A stretch of 64,000 bases of DNA from Phytophthora quininea (Eukaryota; Oomycota; Peronosporomycetes; Peronosporales; Peronosporaceae), in assembly GCA_011947345.1 (NCBI GenBank), contig JAAVTG010000347.1, positions 1 through 64,000 on the forward strand, written 5' to 3'. The stretch's first letter is position 1; every line of letters starts with the position of its first letter. Shown here piece by piece: positions 32,358-42,151 of the stretch. The translations under genes were made by a program, and so were the position numbers. Below the pieces are notes generated by a model, which was given only the letters and a program-made list of their open reading frames with translations, made no database searches and was not told the origin of the DNA.

Positions 32358-34438
32358 GCTCAGTATGACCACAACGTCTACTGGGTCAAAGCAGTCTTCT
32401 CGGATGTCCAGCTCGAAGAAAGAACCGCGTGTGCTGATCCGACAATATCGACCTTCGAAATTCCGCGCGCGTTGCAAGGTCTACAACCCAGACGATAGAG
32501 AATTAACATTTCGCCCTCGGATCAACAATAAGTATCGCAGGTATCATATTGGGGAGCAGAAACAACAGAAAATCGCTTTTGCGGTGCGAATGCAAAAAGA
32601 TATCGTCCAGAGACGACTGCAGAGATTGCAGCAAGAGGATGCACGAAAGCATCAAGAACAGCAAGTTATAGAAAACTCACTGGCGTTCTCATACATTGCC
32701 AAAGGATCCCAGCGCATTTTACTGAGGAATGGCATGTGGTCCGAGTCGTTAGAAAAAGGATTGATCGACTTGCAATGCATCGCAGCGGTACGAATGAAGG
32801 TATGGGATCGAAGAAGAAACGTGAGAAGCAGATGCAGCGTAGTATTCAGACTGCCGCCATCGCCTCGAGGGCTTGCGAGTCGCTTTACCAGCGCGGAATC
32901 GATCAACGAAGACGTGAAGCAGAGCGAGTCCAGGAGGATATCCTCGACTTTGAACATCAACGGAATCGACCGAAAATGAGCGACCGCTCTCTACGAGTCA
33001 TGAAGACCAGAATTCGGCAAGACCTTCGTCAAATCTGTGCAGACTCACGCCGCAGTTTGCCAAAACCGGAGGAATCGAGTGACGCGGAGGCATCCACTGG
33101 GATCAATCTGCCGGACTGGTCTTACGTGACGTTTGTCGAGTTTTCATGTGTGTTGCTATACTTTGGTTTTGTGCCGGATCTGAACACGCCATGGGAAGGC
33201 AAGCGCACCGACGGGGATGAAAGCGAGTTCACTTTGCTATGGCACTCGTGGATGGTATTCACAGTAGAGAGCACTGGCGAAGTTGGTCCGAAGTTACCAG
33301 CCAAAGTTCTTGAAAGAATTCTCTTTGCTGTCATCCTTGGAGAACGAATTGAAATCCACCCGCGGCTCCGAAGTCGCGATGTGCAGGCATTGCTTCGATT
33401 GTATCGAGCTTATTACTATGCTAAAAGAATTCGCCGTTGAAAACTGAACAGCACAACGGTGCCGAGAATCCAAAGGCGGTGAGTAAACTTGGGGGACTTC
33501 TCGCGCCGACAAACGAGGTTCTTCTCGACGTGGCCGAGTTCATTATTCGCTACACGGAAAACCCATTCGAAGCGGCGATTCGGGCGAAGCAGACCCGCTG
33601 AGCGAGCGTGAGCGACTATTGCAAGAGAAAATGGAGCAGATGCGTGAAGAGAAAGCTCGTATAGAGATCGAGGGCTGCACATTCCACCCTACTATCAGTC
33701 CTCGGCCATCTCGAGACAGAAGTAATGGCGAAGCTCATCATTCTGCCGAGTTGTCATCAACCTTCGACCGACTGTACAGTGACGCCTTCCAGCGCCAGAA
33801 CAATGTTCTCGAGAAATACCTGGAGGCGAAGCTGCACCGCGAAGAGCTGGAGAAGCAGGATTGCACGGTGCATCCGAGCTATGTGAATGGTTTGACGATC
33901 GAAGAGCGACTCGCCAATCTTCGCGTGGCACTGGCAAACAACACGCTGCCCGTCGATTTCCACAAGAAGATTTACTCCATGCGGACCGCTGCAGAAATGA
34001 AAGTGCTCGACGAACAGGACAAAGCTCAACGTCTTCAGCCCGCACATTTCAAAAGGCAAAGACGGTCGGACCATCGTACTTCCATTTCGGTTCGCCACGG
34101 AGATTCGAGCAGCGCTGGGAGCTGAGCATAAGAAGAATAAGCGCGTACAGGTATCCCAACGGCCTCGAGACCATTTCATGAAAAGTTTACGACCGTTTTG
34201 TAGCGAACAAGAGATTCGAGGGCCAACGAAGGAAATTGAGCATCGTGACGAGACGGAGGCAGATATCTGCCTCGACGTTCACGTATCTCCGTCTGAAACG
34301 CACCAACTATGCCTGAACTGCGATGACGACCCACGTGAGGCTGTGGCACGGTTTGCGAAGCGGTTTGCTTTGAATAACTCGCAGAAACTTTTTCTGCTGC
34401 AGCTCGTCGAGGCTCGACTGGAGCAGCTTCAGGTTTAA
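32338..34438 (+). CDS. Coiled-coil protein with repeated FxP motifs; stop codon lies in the transposon TTAA site
   Basis: ATG 32338 (MPMRRNELSMTTTSTG) leads into charged helical sequence with a repeated short motif: LTFRPRINNKYRR, CTFHPTISPRPS and CTVHPSYVNG. This layout (F-x-P-x-I next to basic helices) recalls ciliary and flagellar proteins of motile protists. The centre reads INLPDWSYVTFVEFSCVLLY, the later part DGRTIVLPFRFATEIRAALG. The end, DDPREAVARFAKRFALNNSQ then LLQLVEARLEQLQV, resembles a ubiquitin-like or PB1-type C-terminal element. Frame changes are needed near 32800, 33437, 33595 (CCC) and 34052 (AAAA, one base too many). The terminal TAA (34436-34438) is part of the TTAA flanking the piggyBac element. 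Flagellar role is inference. Confidence 0.55.
34435..34438. repeat. TTAA target site duplication, left copy
   Basis: TTAA immediately outside the left terminal repeat. Its last three bases form the stop codon of the upstream gene. Confidence 0.9.
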
Positions 34439-34451
34439 CCCTTCAAGCCCC
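34439..34451 (+). repeat. Left terminal inverted repeat of the piggyBac element
   Basis: CCCTTCAAGCCCC, matching the inverted right end at 12 of 13 positions. The CCC start after TTAA is typical of piggyBac ends. Confidence 0.9.
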
Positions 34452-34482
34452 GCACAGTTTGTAGTGGGGTAGTCGTTTTCAT

Positions 34483-34672
34483 TATGTTGGAGCTACAACA
34501 TAGAAATATATAGAACTTTGTATGGTGTCCATATAAGTGCGATATTACGCACGGATAAAGCGCCGCGAAAGTGGAAAATGCAACCGAACATAGTTGGGCA
34601 CATCCAACATATTGGCTCCGATGCTGGCCCTTGTCTCGAGGCAATCGAAATATGTTGGATGCAACCAACATA
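34483..34672. repeat. Left subterminal TATGTTGG/CCAACATA palindromes
   Basis: Inverted pairs include TATGTTG with CAACATA (34483-34503) and TATGTTGG with CCAACATA around a 6-nt spacer (34651-34672), plus CCAACATATTGG at 34604-34615. The same word recurs at the right end. Such subterminal repeats are candidate transposase-binding sites. Confidence 0.75.
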
Positions 34673-35192
34673 AAAATGGACTTTTACAGAGAACCTGGCA
34701 GCTTTGTACACGTACTTCCCGCAGTCCAAAACCATATGCTAATCAAGCCAATGAACAGTTTGAAATTTACATGCTGTCGATCACGCTACAAAGAAAAAAA
34801 AGCCAACTTGCCCGTTTACTCGCTCTCCGAGCACTCATCGCTGTTGGCGTTCCCCGCGTGAGGCCCTTCTCCGCAAGCTCCCTCAGTCTCGTACTCGCCG
34901 TCAGCCGCACTCTCCTCCCCAGTCGCGCTCTGGGTCTCTATTTGCGTTTCCCCGCTTGCTGCATTCTCTGTGACTCGCTGGCGGCGTTTCCGCTGTGGTC
35001 CAGGGCGACGATCTTGGATGCGGTGCAGCTCCGTCAGGCTCGCAGGGATTGCAGAGCCCTTTTTCCAGTCCGCGTGCCAGATTTGGAAACATGTCTTGGA
35101 TCTCCCCTCTCGAACAACGTTACAAAGATGTTTGCTGTGCAGATCAAGCAAAATCGTTAGCAGTGAACGCAACAATATGAGCACAGTGCACC

Positions 35193-38100
35193 TTACCGAA
35201 GCTCGCCATCTGAACATCCTGGGCAAAACCACTTCGTGTATTTGCGAGGCTTGACACGGTACGTAGCGCATACTTTGCATGTGCGCGCAGTACGCTTCTT
35301 TCCGAGTTGTCCGTTGCTGAGAGGTCTGTTCGTTTTTTCTTGTCAGGACACTGCTCTAGAAAATGCCCAGGATCCTCTCTGCCCAAGCTGGGTGAAAGCG
35401 TAGCTTGTTGGGGTGATGCCGCTGTTCTGTCTTCAGCTCTAGTCGCCACCTGTGGATACAAGCAAATTGTTAGCATGTGAAGGCATATCAACCTCAGTAG
35501 CGCTGTCCCCACCTCGATTTCTTCGAACTTCTCGCTGTCCACAGCAAGTAGTTGCTCATGCAGTGTCTGGAAGAACTTGGAGTGATCCGGAGCTCGCTGT
35601 CCTGTCCCCTTTAGATGATAACGGTGAACAATAAATGCGTTCACTAACGCCATGTCTACCAGCCCGAAAAATAGAGAGCGATAATACTTTTTCGGCTTGT
35701 ATGCGAGCTGGATACTGTAGCGCTGCAGCCGGAGCTGGTCGTGGACGTCCACTCCACCCATCCAGCGCTGGTAGTCCATTACCAGCCCCGGTGCAGGGAA
35801 ATTCTGGCGCTCTCTTCCCACCCGCCGCACTGATAAATATCCAACATAATCATCAGCACCGCTGTCAAAGTCCAACATTGCATCCAACATCAGCACTTAC
35901 GAACAGGACCCAATACGCGACTTCCACCAGTAGATAGCAAGTGGACAGGATTGTTATCCATCCACATACAGGCAGTCATTAGCGGGAACGACTTGTTTGC
36001 GGCCAACTTCAAAGTTCCTCGCGGGGGATCGGGAGGTCGATTCTTGTGCACCTTCTTCTTTGTTATCACGTCCTTTGCGTACCCAGATCTGTTAGTCTGG
36101 ATAGTGCCTGTCAGATAAAGGCGGCGATGGAGTAGTTCCAAAGCCAACACGACAGACGTGTAGAAGCGATCCGTGACCACAACTCGAAAAGGGGCCGTGG
36201 GCGACGGCGGCAGGAGAGCGTTCATGTTGCGCATGACAGCAGCTGCACCTGACGAATTGTCCGCGGGAGGTGGGGTTGCCATATTGGTTTTTGCTCCAAC
36301 GTATAGCTCAATCCTATGATGGCAAACATGTTGGATGCCAATCCATTAGTTAGTTATATCCAACATAAAAACATCATAAAAAATAGCAACCAATCACTCA
36401 ATGTGTATCACATACCTCATACAGTAAGCGGTGTCTCCACAGCATGCCGAGAAGAATTTAGTACCCCACTTGTGCGGCTTTTTAGGCAGATACTGACGCG
36501 TCGGGTTGCGACGAGCCCGAGTTGGGATAATAGCCTCGTCGAAAGCAATGACAGGTCCGGCAACATATCCACGAGCAAACGTCTTCTGCAGGGAGGCCAC
36601 CACGCTGCGCACCTTCCACCCGCGATCCGTAGTGGCACGAGGTGACCTGTTGTTTGTGAAATGCAAGTTTTGCATTACATGGTCAAATCGATTTCTCGAC
36701 AGCCACTGACCAAAGGTCCCCACGGGAACGGCACCGTGCCGACTGCGGCCCCAATGCGCTGCCAGGCCTCGTGAATGGGGACAGAGCATCCTGGCAATCA
36801 GGAGACCAATGACTCGAAGAATTTCCCACGGAGCGACTGGGGCGACGTTGTGCAGCCGTCGTCGAAGAGCTGCAATCGGCTCAACGTCATTCTTATTCTG
36901 CTTTCGCTGTGCTTGTTGGATGGCGAGTGCCCGCTGAGGGATGTTCTGCACGTGATAGCGGTTGGTCTCTTCCTCAATTTTTCTCCACAGTTTTGCCGGC
37001 AAAAAAGAAAAACAAAGCCAGCGGGTCCTCCGCAATTGCCAGTACACTTTCGGTTGGTCCATACGGGCCATTGTAGAGTCTAGAGTAACTTGGGTCTGGA
37101 CCAAAAGCTGCAGGATCTGGATAAACGAAAGAAAACAAATATGTCATAAAAACATAGCAAAAGCTGTCTGTGAACTTACCGTACTCCCATCCAGAATGAC
37201 GCATTTCGCTCATCAATCGCTTGTTCGTAGCCGTCTGCAGAAAGCGGCTATTCGGTAACTCTTCTGCCGCGTCTTCCTCCTCTTCATCAGACGAAAACGT
37301 CAGCTCCCAGTTCTCTTCAATGCCATCAGAGTCTCCATCCTCGCTAGAGCTTTCTTCGCTTTCGGAATTCAGCGCGGTGTCTTCTAGAGCCCCTCTAGTG
37401 GTAGTAAAACAGGGGTCGTCGTCAGGAATAGTAGCAGTAACGTCAGCCGGAAGCGGTGCATCCGATCCCTCCGCCTCATCATAGCTGTCAGCTTCGTCAT
37501 TGAGTTGTTCAGCACGTTTACGCTTGCGGACGCTTGGTGGTTGTGCACCACCTCGTGATGAACCGCTCGATGGTGTTCCAGGCTCCCCACCTCGATCGAT
37601 GTTGGATCCGATGCTGACACTTGTCTCTGTGGCGAAGGCAATGTTGGGTCCAACGCCAACATGTCAGGCACAGGATCCTGGCTGTCGTCTTCCTCTCCAC
37701 TTGACTCCAACTCCGCAGTCAACTGCACCGCCGTCAACAAGTCGTCCATCGCATGTCGAACAGAATCGCCTGCCAAGGCGTGGTGAGCTGCCGTAGCCCT
37801 AGCTTTTGCTGCTTGCCTGGGTCTGCGTGCCACGCTGTCCGAGTCTTTCTCTTCCGCTCGTGCGCCGGCGTCTTCTCCTGTTGACACTGGTGGGTTGGCC
37901 AAGCTGTCACCACTTCGCCTTGACTGTCTGGCTTCGCTTCTTGAGGTTGGCTTCGCCTCAGCAACAGCCTTCGCCTCAGCGGCTTCTCTCTCCGCGGCCG
38001 CTTTCTTCGCCAATGCAGCTGCCATTGCCTCAGCATAGGCGGCCTTCTGTCGTGCGATGCGCTCCTTGAGTTCCGATTGCGGCTGGGCATTCTGACGCTG

Positions 38101-38202
38101 TCGACGCTGGTGACGCTCCCGGCGTTCCGTCTCAAGGCGAAGCTTCTTCTGTTCCGTTTCGCTCAGCGGCCTATTCGGCGCTTTGCCCGACGGCGCAACC
38201 AT
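35193..38202 (-). CDS. piggyBac transposase (DDE_Tnp_1_7 type), five exons, frame shifted
   Basis: Exons run about 38202-37180, 37116-36416, 36313-35901, 35829-35513 and 35449-35193. The 63-nt gap before the last exon could also be read through. The N-terminal third is an Ala/Lys/Glu coiled coil plus acidic tract with basic patch VRKRKRAEQ. The catalytic core contains the three acidic positions: AFDEAIIP (first Asp), VVVTDRFYTSVVLALELL (second) and CMWMDNNPVHLLST (third). Later LVMDYQRWMGGVDVHDQL and KKYYRSLFFGLVDMALVNAF are family hallmarks. The C-terminus has a zinc-binding CxxC pair region (TCKVCATYRV, WFCPGCSDGELR) seen in piggyBac enzymes. Frame shifts are needed near 37590, 37010 (poly-T on the minus strand) and 35330 (A run). 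The role is cut-and-paste transposition at TTAA. Confidence 0.9.
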
Positions 38203-38415
38203 AGCTTCTCTAGGACTTGGCAAGTCTTGAAATGACAGGAGAGGAAGCGCCGCTCGCCCTGCAGCTGGTCCCTGTCGCACTCTCACGCACCCGCTACCTT
38301 CCCGTTGCGCCCCAGCCAAGCACGTTATGTCCCCTACACCTGTGCATCACCAGTTTATATCACTTTGAAAGTGAGTATGGTGAAACTTCTATACAAAATT
38401 CAAGCTTAATATCAA

Positions 38416-38438
38416 ATATGTTGGCCCTACCAACATAT
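38416..38438 (+). repeat. Right subterminal hairpin, copy 1
   Basis: ATATGTTGG, spacer CCCTA, CCAACATAT. It is the exact reverse complement of the hairpin at 38478-38500. Confidence 0.85.
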
Positions 38439-38477
38439 TAGAGACGCTGCGACCGACTGATTTCAAAGATACACCCG

Positions 38478-38500
38478 ATATGTTGGTAGGGCCAACATAT
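38478..38500 (-). repeat. Right subterminal hairpin, copy 2, abutting the terminal repeat
   Basis: ATATGTTGG, spacer TAGGG, CCAACATAT. It is a perfect inverted copy of 38416-38438 and ends directly next to the terminal repeat. Confidence 0.85.
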
Positions 38501-38513
38501 GGGGGTTGAAGGG
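38501..38513 (-). repeat. Right terminal inverted repeat of the piggyBac element
   Basis: GGGGGTTGAAGGG, followed by TTAA at 38514-38517. Confidence 0.9.
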
Positions 38514-38517
38514 TTAA

Positions 38518-39881
38518 CAACCAACAGCTTTCCGTTTAATGACTTTCAATTCACTTTTATAACAGGACTGGCAAACAACCAAAACGGAAGCGGCAAACCT
38601 CGTGATCATTTTTTATAAAGCGAAACACCTTAAGGGAGATGATCAGAGCTAACATATTAACGGGGCTGTGATCTCGACGCGAAACATTGAAATGGCGCCG
38701 TGGCGCATTTATTGAAGGGATGGTACCGACTGGAATTGGCTTGCTTTTGATCTACTAAAGTACCTGTAGCTCGATTGCTGTGGGAGGAGCGTTTTGGAAA
38801 AGCAACCAGTTGTGTCGAGGTGGTAACACGAAGTGTGGCTCGGATTCTAGAAAGAGCTCGTTTTGGGTGCTGGGAACTTCGAAGTTGTCTCGTTAATGCT
38901 TTTCGAGTGCATCCAAAGCGGAAGTAGCTGGAAAGCGCCTCATGAAGTGTTGCTGTTGTTGTCCTATTGATGTAAACCACGGTTTTGGTTAGCCTACGGA
39001 CAATGACCATCTGCAGGCGACTTGTCTGCGATCACGATTGCGAGATTGTCCAAACACGACGCGATCAAGCTGGTGGGAAATTTGCGCTGCAGAATGGCCG
39101 CACAGACTTGCTCCGACGCAAGCGATCACGACAGAATTGAGCTGAAACATTTGAACGTAGTGAAGCTTGATCAGGAGCCAAAGTAGTGCTGAAAATTAGA
39201 CAAGTTGAAATGTTGCTTCTCCACGATCCATGTACACGCTTTCTTGCCTTCATCGACGGAAACGAGATGCCGAGTGAACTATCTCGATAGACTGCCGTTG
39301 GAAGAGACCAGATTCAAACAAATCATCTTGAGGACAAGATAACTTTTTCGTGCTGAAGCTGTCACGATGGTAAAGGTTTGTTCCATCACTCTTGCTCCAG
39401 CAAACCTTTGGTTTCCTGCGTCGATCGAGCCAAACAATTGGCAATGAAGGGCGCATCAGTACAGCACATATTAATACCTGAGGCCGGCATAGAGAGCAAG
39501 ACAACGAGGCACTCATCGCAATGCACCAAGGTCGAACAGTACGGCATTTTTCATCGCCTTCGTTTTCAGCAGCGAGCTGTCATCGGGCCACTTCCGTGTC
39601 GATGCAAAGGCGTGTTTGGCAGGACAGCAAGCAACTGATGCAGTGTCACCAGCGAGTCCGTGCAGATTTGCGGGCGCTTGGAGAGGCAACACGCAGAAAG
39701 TTGGCGCGAGATCCACCGCTGCAGAGAGCATGTTGCCCCTCAAACTGTGAGCTTCTCGCACCGAAAACCTACCAGCTGCGAAGTCATGACATGACCTCGA
39801 CGGGAGCTGTCGAAAGATTTGCGCCGCGCTTTGGGCTGCATGCAGAGGTGGTCGCTGCCTCGGCTCGTCTGGCCGACTGGT
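38518..39881. other. Intergenic, about 1.36 kb, AT-richer, no supported gene
   Basis: The region between the transposon and the next gene has only short, overlapping frames on both strands. It may include degraded sequence, but no terminal repeats or coding domain could be identified. Confidence 0.45.
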
Positions 39882-40915
39882 CTAGAAGAGCTCGCGCACC
39901 TCGAGCTCCAGCTTGGTCGGCGGCTTGCCCGCGTCTGGCGACCGGATCGAGAGTCGCCGCGAAGACTTGTCCGCTGTCAGGTCCATCTTCTCCACCACGA
40001 GGGCGTCCACCGCCAGGAACGGGTCGTCCAGCTCCTGGCGATCGCTCTGCAGCAGCACGTCGACGTCGTTGATCCAGTACAGCCCGAAGCAGTTGGTGGT
40101 CTTGATGCGGCACTTGAAGCGCTGGTCTGCACAGCACATGCACAAACGCATCAGAAGAACCATCGAGTGAGCGAGTGTCGGCACCTGCTGCCCGTCTGCA
40201 TCTCTGCATTGAAGTGCGCCGAAGACGGTCCGAGCGGCAATGGCGAAGAGCTCATAGCCCCGCCGCGCGCGAGGTACCTGTGCGGTCGCGGCCGAGGGTC
40301 ACGTCCAGCGGAACGGCGGCGCTCCTGCGCGGCTTGATCTTGGCATGGCAACGTGCATCGCCAGGCATTGCAGACATCGGGACCCCCATAGAGCGCGGGC
40401 ACAAGCACAACACGTCAAAGATAAGCACACGAGTGTCTGAACATGATGGGGATCAAGAGCTTCCTCCCCGCCGCGCTATGCGGGTTCGTTCCGGCTCAGT
40501 TGACTCACCAGTAGCTCGGGGTCGCGAAGAGCTCGTGCACGGCGAAGAACGAGTCGGCGCCGCTCAGCGTGCGGCTGCAGCTGCGCATGACGCGGTCGGT
40601 CAGCAGCAGCGCCTGCTCCGGGTGCCGGGTGCCGTCCACGTTCTCGCCGACGATGCGCTTGACGGCGGCCACGAAGGCCTCGGTGCGGTGGTCGCCCACG
40701 AACCGCACGCCGTTGAGCGCGATCTCCTCGCGGGCCGCGTCTCGAAAGGCCTGCGCCGTGTCGACGTCGCACTGCACAGGCAGCGGGATGGCGTCCAGCC
40801 GCTCCGAGAAGGTCTGCAGCGCCTCGAGGTAGTCGGCCGGTCGACGCGCTCGCCCCGTGAGGCGCCGCACCGCCCGCACCAGCTCGACGTCCAGCAGTTG
40901 GTGCTTGGCGTCCAT
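39882..40915 (-). CDS. Conserved-looking protein of unknown function, three exons
   Basis: The start is ATG 40915 (MDAKHQLLDVELVRAVRRLT). Exons 40915-40509, 40338-40276 and 40126-39882 join to about 238 residues. Exon 1 ends HPEQALLLTDRVMRSCSRTL, then SGADSFFAVHELLRDPELL after one added base near 40524. Exon 2 reads IKPRRSAAVPLDVTLGRDR. Exon 3 has RFKCRIKTTNCFGLYWINDV, DDPFLAVDALVVEKMDLT and ends KLELEVRELF. The C-terminal beta-rich part looks like a compact ligand- or membrane-interaction domain, but I cannot name the family. No signal peptide or membrane span. Clean splice signals and in-frame joins support a real gene. Confidence 0.65.
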
Positions 40916-41380
40916 TTGGGTCCGATACAAAGATCGTTTTGCTTGAAGCTACTAGACACGTGCGACTCCCACGCCAGAACAACAGAGCACGGGGATGATG
41001 ATGATGAAGACGAGCTTCCTCTTCCTTTTCTTCTACCTGTCTAACTATCTCTATACGCGAGCTCCATACATGCTTGACTTCGGACGCGCGCAGCTGCAGC
41101 AGCATACGCTTAACGCACGCACGCTTTCGCGGGGGCGAACACGACTTACTTGGGATTGTGTCATTAAATACCTCTTCGCGGGGCTACGGGGCCCGCAGTC
41201 GGTGCGGCCCAAACGTTCTCACGCGAGCTTGGCGTTGCCCATATATCCTCGACGGAACCTGTTTGAGATTGTATCCTTCCGCGGACTGCCAAGCCAAGCC
41301 GCCTCGCTCCACGACGAAGAGAACCGGGTCCGGATGCGTCCGACCGTGAGAAATCGGCCTGCACGACTCCACCACCGTGC
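40916..41380. other. Intergenic, about 465 bp
   Basis: A short GATGAT repeat lies near 40994-41010. Otherwise no feature. Likely promoter of the minus-strand gene ending at 39882. Confidence 0.45.
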
Positions 41381-42151
41381 TCACTTGATCACTGCGAACC
41401 GCTCGCTCTGCGCCAGCAGCGGCAGGTCGTTCGGGTCCTTCTGCTCCGTCACGTCGTAAATATTCACATAGTAGCCCTCGGCGATCGGCATGCCCCAGTA
41501 GACCCGGCGCCAGCGGAAGGTGCCGTCGTTGGCCACGCGGTGGGCGATGGTGGTGGGCACGGTCCACGCCACGTTGCACACGTCGATCCGCACGCACTGC
41601 ACGCTCGGGTCCAGCGCTTCCCACTGCACCTCGGCGGCCTGGCCGCGCACCCAGCCGGCGAACCGCGGGCCGTCGGGGCTCACGATCTTGAGCCGCAGGT
41701 TGAGCGAGCCGGAGGCTGCCGCCGCCGCCTCGCGCAGCTGCAGCTGCTCGTGGACGTTGTTGCCGATGAGCGTCGGCAGAGTGGCCGACATGGAGGCCGC
41801 CGCGGAGTCCGTGGCCGAGCTGTGGTTGCTGTACGGGACGTTGTTGCTGCAGTTCTCGCTGACGGTGCGCCGGCGCACGCGGCCGCGACTGTGCCGCCTC
41901 CGGCCGCTGATCCAGAGCGCCGGCATTGCGTGCATCTGGTGGGACGGCGCCGGGATGGTGGCGGCGGTCACGTCGAAGTGGTCGTCGCCGCCAGAGTCGT
42001 CCTGGTTGCCGTCCTTGTCCCAGTTGGAGGACGAATGGGACCGGCAGCGCGCCGACTTGGGGGCGGGGCGACCGCGACCCATGGCGTTGCTGGAGCTATC
42101 GATCTGTGGCGTGGTGGCGGGGGTGGTGGCGGTGTCGATCCAGAGGGTCAT
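41381..42151 (-). CDS. Protein with Kre9/Knh1-like beta-sandwich domain
   Basis: An intact frame of 256 residues from ATG 42151 (MTLWIDTATTPATTPQIDSS). The first 140 residues are Ser/Asn/Asp-rich and disordered, with a basic patch (SGRRRHSRGRVRRRTV). The C-terminal 100 residues form a beta-sandwich pattern: LRLKIVSPDGPRFAGWVRGQ, AAEVQWEALDPSVQCVRIDV, IAHRVANDGTFRWRRVYWGM and AEGYYVNIYD, ending SERFAVIK. This order of strands with the GxxxxVxW and EGYYVxIYD elements resembles the Ser/Thr-rich membrane anchored Kre9/Knh1 domain. Unlike fungal cell-wall members it lacks a signal peptide, so an intracellular role is likely. Domain assignment is by eye. Confidence 0.65.
   Translation of the reverse strand: MTLWIDTATTPATTPQIDSSSNAMGRGRPAPKSARCRSHSSSNWDKDGNQDDSGGDDHFDVTAATIPAPSHQMHAMPALWISGRRRHSRGRVRRRTVSENCSNNVPYSNHSSATDSAAASMSATLPTLIGNNVHEQLQLREAAAAASGSLNLRLKIVSPDGPRFAGWVRGQAAEVQWEALDPSVQCVRIDVCNVAWTVPTTIAHRVANDGTFRWRRVYWGMPIAEGYYVNIYDVTEQKDPNDLPLLAQSERFAVIK

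Larger units (their letters stand above)
34439..38513 (-). mobile_element. Complete piggyBac-type DNA transposon (4,075 bp)
   Basis: The element is flanked by TTAA at 34435-34438 and 38514-38517, the obligate piggyBac target duplication. Its ends are inverted repeats: CCCTTCAAGCCCC at left and, reading inwards from the right, CCCTTCAACCCCC (12 of 13 match). Inside, on the minus strand, lies one multi-exon transposase gene with the catalytic acidic residues and the Cys-rich tail. Subterminal CCAACATA/TATGTTGG palindromes crowd both ends. The structure has everything expected of an autonomous copy, except for frame shifts in the transposase that may be sequencing errors. Near-intact termini suggest a fairly recent insertion. 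Confidence 0.93.

Noticed and set aside
38657..39516. Short minus-strand frames after the transposon as a second mobile element
   Set aside because: No terminal repeats, no target duplication and no transposase or reverse-transcriptase motif could be seen.
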